Assembly (NCBI GenBank): GCA_020536535.1
Contig: JAHLWZ010000848.1
Location: forward strand, 1 to 64,000
Source of the DNA: Pelomyxa schiedti
Taxonomy: Eukaryota > Evosea > Pelobiontida > Pelomyxidae
Direction of reading: 5' to 3'
Length of the DNA stretch: 64,000 nucleotides
Shown: positions 36,586 to 46,700 of the stretch, piece by piece
How positions within the stretch are numbered: the first letter of the stretch is position 1
How the letters are laid out: every line of letters begins with the position of its first letter
Position numbers and translations under genes: made by a program
Notes under the pieces: generated by a model
Database searches by the model: none
What the model saw: the letters and a program-made list of their open reading frames with translations, nothing else
What the model was told of the DNA's origin: nothing

Positions 36586-39062
36586 ATGATGGGAGGGAGT
36601 TGTTGGGTCGTGGAGCTCGGATCTATGCCGATCAAAGAAAAAAAGGGCCTCGTCGATGCCATCAAATCCATTGGAGGCACAATCAACGTTCTTGTTAAAA
36701 AAGATGAAGTACGGTTTTTCCTGATTTTTTGGCTTTTTTCCTTTTCCAAATCGCCTTCTCTTCCTTTGGCCATTCAATTAAAAACAATGTTATTTATGTT
36801 GACGTTCTCATTTTTTTTTTTTCCTTATGGGGAATCAACAGACCACACATGTGATTACAACTGCAGACATTATGAAGTTGCCCAATATTAAATTAAGGAC
36901 GGCCTTGTCACTGGGTGTTCACATTGTTACTCCAGATTTTGTTTGGGACACACTGTCATTCACCTCACACAAACAGGGCAGACGCCCTTGTGAATGGAAC
37001 TACCGCCTACTTGGTGAAAAGGTTGGCAGCCAATTTCGTTCTCTTCTGTTCTATTCCCAACAATTGTGAAATTTCGACTCATTTTGGAACCCCTAGCCTG
37101 CTACTAGCTATGGGCCATCCCAATCAGACGTCGTCCTTGGCAGCTTCAGAGCTGGTGGGAGAGCAGCTTGGGGCCTTGCCTATCTAGCCTACTACTCAGT
37201 TCCATTGACGAGTCTGGCAAAGGGTCTGCAAAACCTTGGGAACTTATGCCGAGGAATGATGCCGAGAACGGCTATTGTCAACCCGGACCGAGTGTGTGCA
37301 CCTCTTAGAGATCTTGTTGCAGAAGTTACAAACATGCCAGCGATTCCCAAGTCGGGTTCGAGGCAGTTCAGTTCCGTGTGTAAATCGAGGCGTTGAGAAT
37401 ATCTCACATGGTTTCCCTTGCAGACATCTCGCCTTGGGTTGATGGCAGAAGAACGAGAAAGGAAAAAGCTGGAGCGCCAATTGCGGCTTAATGCGGAACG
37501 TGTAGATCATTTTCGACAATCATCTGCAAAACGAACTGTTAATCAGATGTTCTGATATCATCAGTCATTCGTGTTTGTAATTAATTGCAGAGTGGAGATG
37601 AAAAAAAAGAAAGCTGCACAAATTGCCGCACAGCTAAAAGTAAGACAACAACTTTTAGAACAACGTAAAAAAGCTCTGAATGAACGGAGGAAAGCCCTTG
37701 CAGAAGTGAGAAGGTAATACAACAGGAAAAAATAATTGGGTGTGGGAATAAGTATTGCAATTAAACTAATATTCCAACATCATTTTTACTTCTCTTCAGA
37801 AAAATGGTTGAAGACCACGAGAAACAGAGAGCTACAATGAAAGAACGACACGCTGAAACTAGAGAAACGATACTTAAAAATTGTGAAGCGATGGCTGCTG
37901 CCTCACAACAAGTTATTCACTCACATTTTAAAATGTAATTCACCATAACAGAGAATTTCCTTTGTTGAAGATCTACGGGGTAATCGTGATATAGACCTAG
38001 AGGAAGCAGCAGAGAGAGCCAGAATTCAAGAGGAAGAGGAAGCTCTTCTCCGCGAACAAGAAAAACTGCACAAAGCTAAAATAAGGGTTTGTTAACCAGT
38101 AAGTTTTGTTGTTTTTCTAATCTTATTCAGCATGAAAGAGTTGTGGCCGAGCTGGAGCGGAAGTTGAAAGAAAAGAAAAGAATCAAGGAGTTGCGGAGGA
38201 AGGCGTTCATAGAAAGGCAACAAAGGGAGAGGGCTCAACAAGTCAGTTCCCTTTTAATTCATTTTTTGTAACAGGAATCCGTCCTGTTTCAACTCAAGGA
38301 ATTTTAGAAACTTGCAGAAGAGCGAGATAAGGCCCGGCGAAAAGCAATGTATGAAGAGAAGCTGGCAAAAGAAATGGAACGGAAAAAAAAAGGAATTCCA
38401 CCTCCACCTATACCATCTCCACCAGTCAATACCCGGAAAGTATTTTTGGTGCGGTTTCATTCTTCCTTCAAAGCTCCGATCCCAACTCACCTATCCAGGG
38501 CAATGTATCATTTGCGGACGCAGGTACAGTTCTAAAACGACCCCAAGACCTGCAGACATACAAACAGCGCAGAATAAGTAACATGATGAAAATAATGGAA
38601 AGCTTCGGAAAAATCACACAGTGCAACTCATTCTGGGACAAAGGTCATGCCTTTGTGACATACGCCGAACCTGAGGCAGCCGAAAAATGTATCAGTGTTC
38701 TGGGCAAGCTAGACGAGCGCAAAAGGAGGATACATTCTCTAAGAGTGGAAATTACAGCCGCGGAATTCCAAGGAGCAAAAAAAGTAGAGAACTACCAGCA
38801 GCTTGTAAACCTGATGCTGCCCCATCCCACGTTTTATGTTGCATCTGCCAAAGACAACACCAAATCCAAAAAGGATGCACAACAAGTGGAGAGTGTAAGG
38901 CACAGAAGAATAGAGGCCGCAAAGTACTCCACCCCACTCTCATGTCCTACACCTGCCCCTTGGGCTGATATCACCAGGAAGCACAGGGCTGTCAAACTCA
39001 ACACGGTAGTACAACATGAATACATTGGCAGAAAATCAGACAAGCACGTATCCAAAAATTAA
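36586..39062 (+). CDS. BRCT domain - coiled coil - RRM-like protein
   Basis: Many small exons. The N-terminus (36586 ATG) is MMGGSCWVVELGSMPIKEKK, GLVDAIKSIGGTINVLVKKD, then after a ~130-nt intron TTHVITTADIMKLPNIKLRT, ALSLGVHIVTPDFVWDTL: a BRCT fold with the usual G-V-x-I-V-x-x-x-F motif. Next is a conserved-looking block YGPSQSDVVLGSFRAGGRAA, WGLAYLAYYSVPLTSLAKGL. A long Lys/Arg/Glu coiled coil follows (MAEERERKKLERQLRLNAER, AAERARIQEEEEALLREQEK, KLKEKKRIKELRRKAFIERQ). The last part has a Pro stretch, KVFLVRFHSSF, and an RRM-like unit MMKIMESFGKITQCNSFWDK, GHAFVTYAEPEAAEKCISVL. The stop is at 39060-39062. BRCT modules bind phosphopeptides in DNA damage or ciliary proteins. It may be two adjacent genes, but no stop or promoter gap separates the parts. 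Function unknown. Confidence 0.55.
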
Positions 39063-39290
39063 AAGTTTGTTGTTTTTGTTTAAGAAAACTTCCCAACATA
39101 CAAAGTACATAGGCGTGGTGAAAAGAAAGAAATGAAGTAAAAAAGCTATCAAATATTAGTCTGGCTTAGGCTAAGCAATGAGGCTTTTTCACCAGCGAGT
39201 TGTGCAACAACCAAAATCAAGGAGTCACAAGATCATTGAAATGCAACCAAAGGGGTGCCTGAAATACGCATTTGTCTTGTTCAAAAGAAC

Positions 39291-39624
39291 CCAGGAAGGA
39301 ACGAGGGGCTTCTAGCGGCAGTGAAAATACCTATTCACGGCACTGTTAAAACCAATTGCGCTACTACTATTACATGTGTATAGGGCGACACAGAATACAA
39401 ATTAAAACGTGAATGTGGTTATTAGACGCATACACCCACTCACATCAGTTCCAAAGCCAGTGAGGGGGAAAAAAAAGTTCAAAAAACACTCAGGGCGAGT
39501 AGTGAGTACCGTGAATGGCCTCTTGGTTGTGAAGCAGGATTCCAGTAGCAACAAATACAACGGACACAATCATTATCGTGTATCGCACGCACTGCTCCTT
39601 GGTACTTCGCTCCTCCGAAGGCAT
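39291..39624 (-). CDS. Candidate small single-pass membrane protein
   Basis: From ATG 39624: MPSEERSTKEQCVRYTIMIV, then SVVFVATGILLHNQEAIHG, that is a short charged head and one transmembrane helix. It then meets a GT donor. A ~200-nt intron to the acceptor near 39346 would add IFTAARSPSFLPGFF and TGA at 39291. Support is only the TM pattern and a plausible splice. The rest of the 39063-39758 spacer shows no other convincing coding sequence. Confidence 0.3.
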
Positions 39625-39758
39625 CTTTCCTTCTTGTTGTTCTTGTTATTGTTGTTGTTTTCGTTTGACCGTCAAACAAGAAACGGTGGCGATCTGATCA
39701 AAAACTTTTTTTTTTCCCCCCTTTGTTGGGTGCCTGAGGTTCAGGGACAGAAGAAGAA

Positions 39759-40790
39759 TCAGAAGAGGTTGGTGACATCGAGGGGTGGTGGTTTCGTGGG
39801 ATCTCTTGTGAGGGACAGGCACTTCCTGGGGCACTTTGAAACGCACACACCACAGCCAAGGCATTTTTGGGAGTCCACTTGTGCACCTTTGGCCTTGTCC
39901 TGTGCAGAGATAGATATTGCTCCAAAGGGGCAGGCTTTGGCACACACTCCACAGCCAATGCACTTTTGGTTTTGCTTCTGATCGCTGTGATTTTCGCTTT
40001 CGCCGTCTTTGTCCATTTGGCTGTGATCATTTCGGGGGTGAGAGTCTGTGCGAGTTGCTACATAGCCTGAGGATATAATGTTGGTTGCACCGTGGTTGAT
40101 CATAAGCTCAATTCCGGCACAGCAGCACTTGCAGCAGTTGCAGAGCGCAAATGCCTGGCCATTGACCGCGTCCTTGAACCACACGCTGTGGACGTGGCCT
40201 CGGGCGTGCTCGGCGTCGAGAAGCTCAATGGCTTCTTGTGTGGAAAGCCTCTTTGTGGGCTTTCCAAGTTTGGCTGCAACGTCAACAAACGTTCCTAGAA
40301 GCATGCACACCTTATTTCTGTGAGTTAGGTATTATTCAGTTAAATGTGAGCAAATATTCGAGTATTGCATCATAATAGGAATTGAACATATTTCCCATAA
40401 AAAGTCCGAATGATAAAGAGTTCTTTCCATACGTCTACTGGTTCACAATGATGTTGCCGGCTGGCACGGCACGGACACTGAGCAACTGCAATTTTCGGCG
40501 GTCCTTCTAGCACGAGACTTCTGGCAATCTCATAAGGAATGATTTTCTCCCCAAGGTCATGACAAATAGCGCTTTCATGGGTTACTAGTGCCTAAGATAG
40601 TTTTATAATTATTTGGTTGCATTTAAACAGGTTTTTTCCTTGGGTACCTTGGCGTCCTCATGAGTAAGAGTCTTGCCGTGGTAAGTCTCTCCCATAAACT
40701 GCACCATTCGACTAGATATAAAATGGGGAAGGTGCTTTACCAGCCACAAACCCACATGAAGGTAACTAAGGTATCCACAAGGCAGCTCAT
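39759..40790 (-). CDS. Bacterial-type iron-sulfur protein with C-terminal 2[4Fe-4S] ferredoxin domain
   Basis: Three or four exons. After HGKTLTHEDAK and a short intron comes ALVTHESAICHDLGEKIIPY, EIARSLVLEGPPKIAVAQCP, CRASRQHHCEPVDV. After a ~125-nt intron: VCMLLGTFVDVAAKL, STQEAIELLDAEHARGHVHS, VWFKDAVNGQAFALCNCCKC, then two cluster motifs CIGCGVCAKACPFGAI and CLGCGVCVSKCPRKCL. The stop is at 39759. The order (CPCRA with Cys-x-Pro-x-Asp-V-C, then H-V-H-x-x-W-F-x-D-A, CNCC-x-CCC, C-terminal twin clusters) matches a family common in anaerobic bacteria and archaea. It likely carries electrons at low potential; the Cys-rich first half may hold another metal centre. The start was chosen at 40790 (MSCLVDTLVTFMWVCGC) using a 29-nt intron and is uncertain. 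Horizontal origin followed by intron gain is inferred. Confidence 0.82.
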
Positions 40791-40843
40791 AAGAATTCAA
40801 GAAGTAAAAGAGTCATAATACATAATTAAGGGAAAAGGACAGG

Positions 40844-41095
40844 TCATTGTACACACAACAAAGTAAACTTTGTGAACACAACCAAGTGCAGAGTTTGAAC
40901 AATGCCGGCGCCTCTCCACACCCTACACACCAAATCAGCAGCCACAACGCATCCCACAATAAGCCTCACCAGAAGACGCAAAAACGTCCTACTTCCCAGT
41001 AACGCTCCACACACTAGCACATCAATCACAACTCCACTATTGATGACTCCTCGTGGTTGCAGTCGTTGGGGATCCCCTCTGTTCTTAATCTGCAT
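40844..41095 (-). CDS. Hypothetical small hydrophobic protein (weak)
   Basis: An 83-codon open frame, MQIKNRGDPQRLQPRGVINS, then hydrophobic stretches VVIDVLVCGALLGS and LLVRLIVGCVVAADLVC. An overlapping plus-strand frame of 73 codons at 40902-41123 is equally open, so strand choice is not secure. No homology recognised. Confidence 0.2.
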   Translation of the reverse strand: MQIKNRGDPQRLQPRGVINSGVVIDVLVCGALLGSRTFLRLLVRLIVGCVVAADLVCRVWRGAGIVQTLHLVVFTKFTLLCVQ

Positions 41096-41164
41096 GTTGG
41101 AAGAAACTGCAAGATTGATCTGACGTGGCTCAACAAATAAACCCGAGAGCGTAAAATAACGAAT

Positions 41165-41569
41165 TTATTTCTGTTGAAGGGAAAAACAATTGTGTTCCGT
41201 TCCGTTGATTATGTTATTCCGTTGTGCACTGTAGCCATCCATTAGTAGCCGATCTTGCTTGCATTCATTTTCTGGGATTGGCTTCAGAACAATGAAAATG
41301 ATGGAATCGGGGCACAAACCTGGCCTTGGCTCTCCCTTTTCTCGCAGTAGTACGAAACGAACTTCATGATGCACTGTAAGTGACCCCCTTGTAATATGAT
41401 AAGAATTAATAAAAGTGTGGGAAGCAGAACCTTTGGTGTAGGAGCGGAACGGAATTGCTTGCTGAAGGCTATATAGGCTGATGAGAGATGGTTGGGGTTG
41501 ACTTGTTGTTGTTGCTGCTGGGGGTTGGAGGAAGTGGTTGTGGGTTTTGAGAGTGTGAAATGTGGCCAT
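41165..41569 (-). CDS. Hypothetical protein spanning one copy of a 157-bp duplication
   Basis: A 134-codon frame starting MATFHTLKTHNHFLQPPAAT. The first third is Thr/Ser/Gln/Pro-rich. The middle LTVHHEVRFVLLREKGEPRP, GLCPDSIIFIVLKPIPENEC is encoded by the duplicated block, and it ends NCFSLQQK. It could extend upstream through another frame at 41469-41684. The block starts after CTTACAG, so it may instead be an exon with an acceptor there. No family recognised. Confidence 0.3.
   Translation of the reverse strand: MATFHTLKTHNHFLQPPAATTTSQPQPSLISLYSLQQAIPFRSYTKGSASHTFINSYHITRGSLTVHHEVRFVLLREKGEPRPGLCPDSIIFIVLKPIPENECKQDRLLMDGYSAQRNNIINGTEHNCFSLQQK
41224..41380. repeat. 157-bp direct repeat, copy 1
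   Basis: Identical at every base to 41690-41846. It begins GTGCACTGTAGCC and ends GATGCACTGTAAG, so each unit also carries a TGCACTGTA word at both ends. Same orientation, 309 bases between copies. Confidence 0.95.
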
Positions 41570-41689
41570 GTTTACTGGCCGATTTGAGAGGAGCCATGTT
41601 TACTGGCTTTTGGGGAGGAGAAAAAGTGTACTGATATACCTTGGACACCTTTTTGCAGAGAGTATTTGGGGGTAAGTATGACACTCATA

Positions 41690-41846
41690 GTGCACTGTAG
41701 CCATCCATTAGTAGCCGATCTTGCTTGCATTCATTTTCTGGGATTGGCTTCAGAACAATGAAAATGATGGAATCGGGGCACAAACCTGGCCTTGGCTCTC
41801 CCTTTTCTCGCAGTAGTACGAAACGAACTTCATGATGCACTGTAAG
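41690..41846. repeat. 157-bp direct repeat, copy 2
   Basis: Perfect copy of 41224-41380. Sequence on each side of the two copies differs immediately, so the duplicated block has sharp borders. In this copy the minus-strand frame reads into a stop soon after the block (GYSAL then TGA). Confidence 0.95.
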
Positions 41847-42327
41847 AGTTGTACCGTATTTGGTGTGAGAAATACTAATCGTACCAAAACCGCGTTTGGT
41901 GGAGGGGTTCAGTTGCGCGTGGTAGTGTTGCGTTCATGGTTTAAAGTCCGACTTGTTGTTTACACTTGCGATAATACAGTTGGTGCGTCGGCAGTCGTTT
42001 TATGTTTTTTATGTTTTGGATTGATTTACATTTAATAGCGTTAGCCTTTCAGAAGGTGACATATTAGCAATTGCCCTTAGAAATAGGATAGCCTTTTGGA
42101 TAGCAGAAGTCACAGGACTTGACTGTTCCTAGATACATGCAACAAGGTCACGTGGACAACACTGCACATTGTGGGCACTGCCCCAGCATTGGGTGCTCTA
42201 TGCCTAAGGGTCCAATCACATACTCCTGAGAGATCTGTACCTGCAATCTACAATCATTTTTCGGTGCGGGCAGAATTGGAGTCGGGGACGCGTGTCGGCG
42301 TGCAGGGGACTGAGGATTCGTGACGTA

Positions 42328-43677
42328 ATGGAGTTGGGGGCTGTGAATGTTGACAACCACGCAGGCAAATGTAAGCAATGTGTCACAACTATTTCAATTT
42401 CCCCGACGGATCTTGCGGCACGCCATGCATGCTGGTGGGTGAGGGGAGAATGTAAGATCCCCCCACAACGACATAAAACAAACAGAACAGCGAGCACCAC
42501 TAAGTCAATCCTCGTGGGAGTGTGTGTCCGGGTGGGTCGGCGGCTGTTCAACTCTTGCTTGTGACTGTTGCAGTGGAAGACACTGGTTTGTGTTTTTGAT
42601 GGTAGGCCGTTGGTGGGCGCGTTTCCACAATTTCAACAGATTTCCTGCCTACAAGTGTCATTCGATGACCACGGAGTAAAGGGCATCCGCAGTCACAAGA
42701 GAGGATACGTGGTACAGCAACAGGCGGTTGGTGCATCAAAAACAAACAACCGAAGCTTCGAAGTCATCAAATATTGTTCCAAGATCACAACCTCATAAAC
42801 AATAACTTCAGCCCTTCTCGAGCTACCATTTACTCCCCCTATGAAAATACTTGTGGTACCTATCTCCCACTATCCCATCACAACTTGGCGTGTTGATGCT
42901 TGGTCCACTAAGGACATCGAGTGAACCACTCAGAGGGAGTGTATACTATAAGTTGGGTGTCAGTGTCAGTGGAAGTCATTTGCCCGTATTACAGTTACTC
43001 AAAACAAAAAACCAGTCCCTTCCAAAGGTAATGCATTCCCAGCTATAGGCGAGTGCTAACTCGTTTGACAACCACAGGTGAGGAATTAGCTTTATTTGTC
43101 AACACAGGACCTTAAAGGTTGCCGGTTTTTTTGTGACACGTTGACTCGATGTTGGGACTTTATTCATAACAGCTTCCTCTGTGACCTTTATGGTTGCAGT
43201 AGTGATTTCACGTACTACAGTTGTCCTCCTCTGTGCATATAATTCCTCAAAGCCAACTTACTAATAACCAGAATTTACTTGCCTGTCTTTAAAGCACTGA
43301 GAGGACGATTCAGCCGCCCGGATCACATGTTCTCTCTTTACTTCACCCGACGGAAACTATGACAGGAGTTTTGCATCCTCTACATTACAAACAATTCTCC
43401 GCTTTAGTGATTTCTCAATAGCGAGTGCCATGTAGCAGGCCCACTTTGCCCCCAACACTTCCTGGCCCCACAGCACCCAACAACCCTCGAGTAGTGCCGC
43501 AGTCTGAAGCCCAAGCAACACAACTCACTCCAGTGTTTTTAAGGGCTGCTCACAGATTCGTTCATCACTATTTTCAAAACTGATCAAAAAAAAAGAACTC
43601 GTCGTGCCATGGGCCAGCGACAGTCATCATTACACAACCAGCCCATCGACAACGACTGGGACTACATTCTCATCTAA
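42328..43677 (+). CDS. Poorly resolved multi-exon gene, possibly arrestin-like
   Basis: Coding-looking pieces on the plus strand are separated by plausible introns: MELGAVNVDNHAGKCKQCVT, then WKTLVCVFDGRPLVGAFPQF, LQVSFDDHGVKGIRSHKRGY, LLELPFTPPMKILVVPISHY, VFKALRGRFSRPDHMFSLYF, and an end QPIDNDWDYILI with TAA at 43675. The beta-rich pieces with V-N-V-D-N-x-x-G-K-x-x-K and G-V-K-G-I are loosely like arrestin-fold domains, but no diagnostic motif is certain, and order or phase could not be verified for every exon. The stretch 41848-42327 upstream shows nothing supported. It may also be a decaying gene. Confidence 0.3.
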
Positions 43678-43736
43678 TTGGCAATCCAGAAATGTGTAGA
43701 ATGAACAAAACAATAAAGTCTGGAATAGCGTTTGGT

Positions 43737-46700
43737 TTAAAGGGAGGAGGTTGGCGTTGTGGGTGTAGTTGATTCGGTGTTGGTGGTAGCTTTACTACAT
43801 GCAAGGAGTAAGAACTCCTCACCAAGTGCCTGGAGAAGGTCTCTGATGGCAACCCTTACATCCAACTCTGTAGCTACAATACAAGCTACCAGGCAAGGGT
43901 AGAGCTCCAGCATGTGGTAGTGTGAACACGAGGTGGTGGAGTGTGAAGTAAGAATGCCGCGGGTATCGCCAGAAACCTCGGGGGTGAATGCGGACGGCTC
44001 GGTGCGGAGGCTTTTCAACAAGGTAAGAACACACATAATCTCCTCGACTTCAGACCTATAACAAATATCAGTCGGTTGGCAGGGATGTCACAGGAGGTGG
44101 GGATGTCTCTTACAGATCATGTGGTTTCGGTTTTGCTTGTGTGAACGCGCCTATTACATCCTTGCAGAGTTTTATGACTGCAGGTGTGAAGATCTTAATT
44201 ACGTGCACGGGCTGTTTTTCTGTTGACTGTGGTTAGTCAAAGAGATAATAGGAAAGGTAGGAGAAAATGGTTACCGGGATCACACAGAGAGAAGAGGTTC
44301 TCGTAGCAATACTGCGCAAAAGTTGTTCTGACTTTGACAGAAAACAAATGACAACCTTGCAACAGTAACTGCAGTAAATCTTGAACTGGACTTTCGTGGC
44401 TAACACATATTAGAAAAAATATTCAAAATGATCGAACTGTATACCCGCCACTTGTAAGTGTTACAACAATTTTTATGTATTCATTGAAAAGTGCGAAGTC
44501 TTGCTCTTTGTCTTCAGCTGTGATGACGTAACCTCTGGGACAAGTTAGCCAATAAGTATTAGACATGGCACATGTACGCTGGGTAAAGGAAATCCTTTAT
44601 TAGGCCTGCGAGGTTGGTCCAAGCAACCTCCCTTATATCAGTAGAAAACTCAGACATTCGATTGATGGAATCCAATCCAGCACCAGCCACAGACAAGAAG
44701 CCCGTGTGTGCTGGTTTCCACAAAATGGAGTCACGTTTGCCATTGCGCAGGCGCTGGGCTGAACCCACTGTCTGTTTGTTGCCCATTAAATAGAACGTTG
44801 CAATATTATTGATGCATACAGTAATAACCAAGGAGAAAACTTTTCCTTGGAGATCAGGAGACAACGTGTCAAAAAGAGAGACAACTCGGATGATGCACTC
44901 AGCACCAATATTTTGAAGGAATGGTGAAAGTTTAGCAACGGTAGTTGGCACAAAGGAGCTAGTTAGACCACGGTTAGAACTTGGTTTGATTAAATTTATG
45001 TTTATAGTTGGGGAAGTAGTCATTCACCTTGCAACAGGAATACCAAGATACTCGCACACAGCAAAGCAGTACAGTGCCACGGCTTCCTCTGTTATAGGAT
45101 CTTTTTCTTCATGTACCTTCAGGAACAGATCTATCAGTCTCAAAGACGCATTTTGAATTGGTGTGAGGAGGTTTTCGTCTTTGTATTCAGAAAAGTCCAC
45201 AACGATGAGGGATTTGAGTATGCCCATCATCCTGATGTGTCTTAGTGACCAAAAAAACCAACCCAAGCCAAAAAGGAGTGACGTGCCTAATTACATCAAG
45301 TGTGGTTATAAGATCATGGCACTCTTGGTACAGCGCAGTCATACAGGAAACTACTGCAGCGACTGGGGGATTCTTTGGTAAATACTTGCCCTAAAACAGA
45401 GATAAATAACAACGAAGAAGGGTTACTGGCTTCTGGGGGGGGAACACCTTGGAGGAATAATCCTTCACAAAGTTCTGCATAACTTGCCAAGATTTTTCCC
45501 AAAGTTCATGTGGGAGTTTCTCCATAAGTATCTTGTTCATGATTACAAATAATTCCCTGATTGTGCACTATTTCGAAGTAAGAATGGCAATTTGCTTCCA
45601 ATTTGCAAAAGCAAAGAATTTCACACCTCAGCAACCTCGCTGCTGACAGGGTGCTCGTTAATGCTCTCGATATACTCTATCAACCGCTCCAGGTACTCAA
45701 GGAATTTGGGGAGCAAGCTCAATTGCTCGAACATAGACTATTGACTTGTTATACTTGCGGAAGCATAAAAGGTCAATGTGTGCCTTAAAGACTCTGTTGA
45801 CTCCACTGACAATTTGGGTTAAGGTTTGGTCCCACTGCTTTTGATTACTGTCACGCGAGTGGTGCATAAGCCTGTGTGTGTGGAATAGTTAGGGAGGAGT
45901 GCTGTGAATCGTCTGCAGCCTTACATGGGTTGAGCTTTTGCGCCCACAGTGCCCTGAGTTAAATCCTTATTGCAAGCGGTATGACACAACTCTTTCACTG
46001 CCACCAACGTCGGGAATACAATCTGATATTTTTAAAAAATGTTATAAATAGAAAAATAGCAAGTGGCGAAAAAACAAACATCAGAGAGACAGGGATCCCA
46101 AATTTCGGCTGGGAAATTTGCCCCGTGAGTTGTCAGGGTCTTCAGCAATGTTGAAAGGCCGGATGTACGCACATCAGCTCGTTCCTTGCAATCCATCAAA
46201 TGTTTAACAGCAAAAAAAAGGTGGGGATACATCCAAGACGATCTTCTTCAACTCAAAGAAAAGACCCACCCATAGTTCTCGGTAATTCTCCGTGCCAGTT
46301 ACTCCTGAGGTCAGTTAGTGTGGTCTGTGGGAAAAAATAAAAGAACTACCATTCTCTTCCGATTGGGCCTTTCTCTGAGACAGGGAATCAGCAATATTCC
46401 ACAAAATATCACCTACGAAGGGAAAATAATTATGAGTCGGAAACTGGGAATTTTGTAAAAACCAGAAGTGAGGCTGATGTTAACATCCGCTGTCTACTTT
46501 CGAGTTAATAATTTGCATAAAGGAAAAATTCTATGCCATACTTGGGAAGCATAAAAGCCAATTGTTAGAATGTACATCCCGAGGTATTCTAAAAGTGGTG
46601 AGAGGGGTCAATAAATCAACTCCAGAAGGGATACCAGCTGGTAGGATAGGCAAGAAATCACTGTTGATAAGAGAGACATTGGCAAACGCTTTCGCAACAA

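Noticed and set aside
39867-40323. Plus-strand frames of 67-81 codons with hydrophobic stretches
   Set aside because: Antisense to the iron-sulfur protein exon with its perfect cluster motifs.
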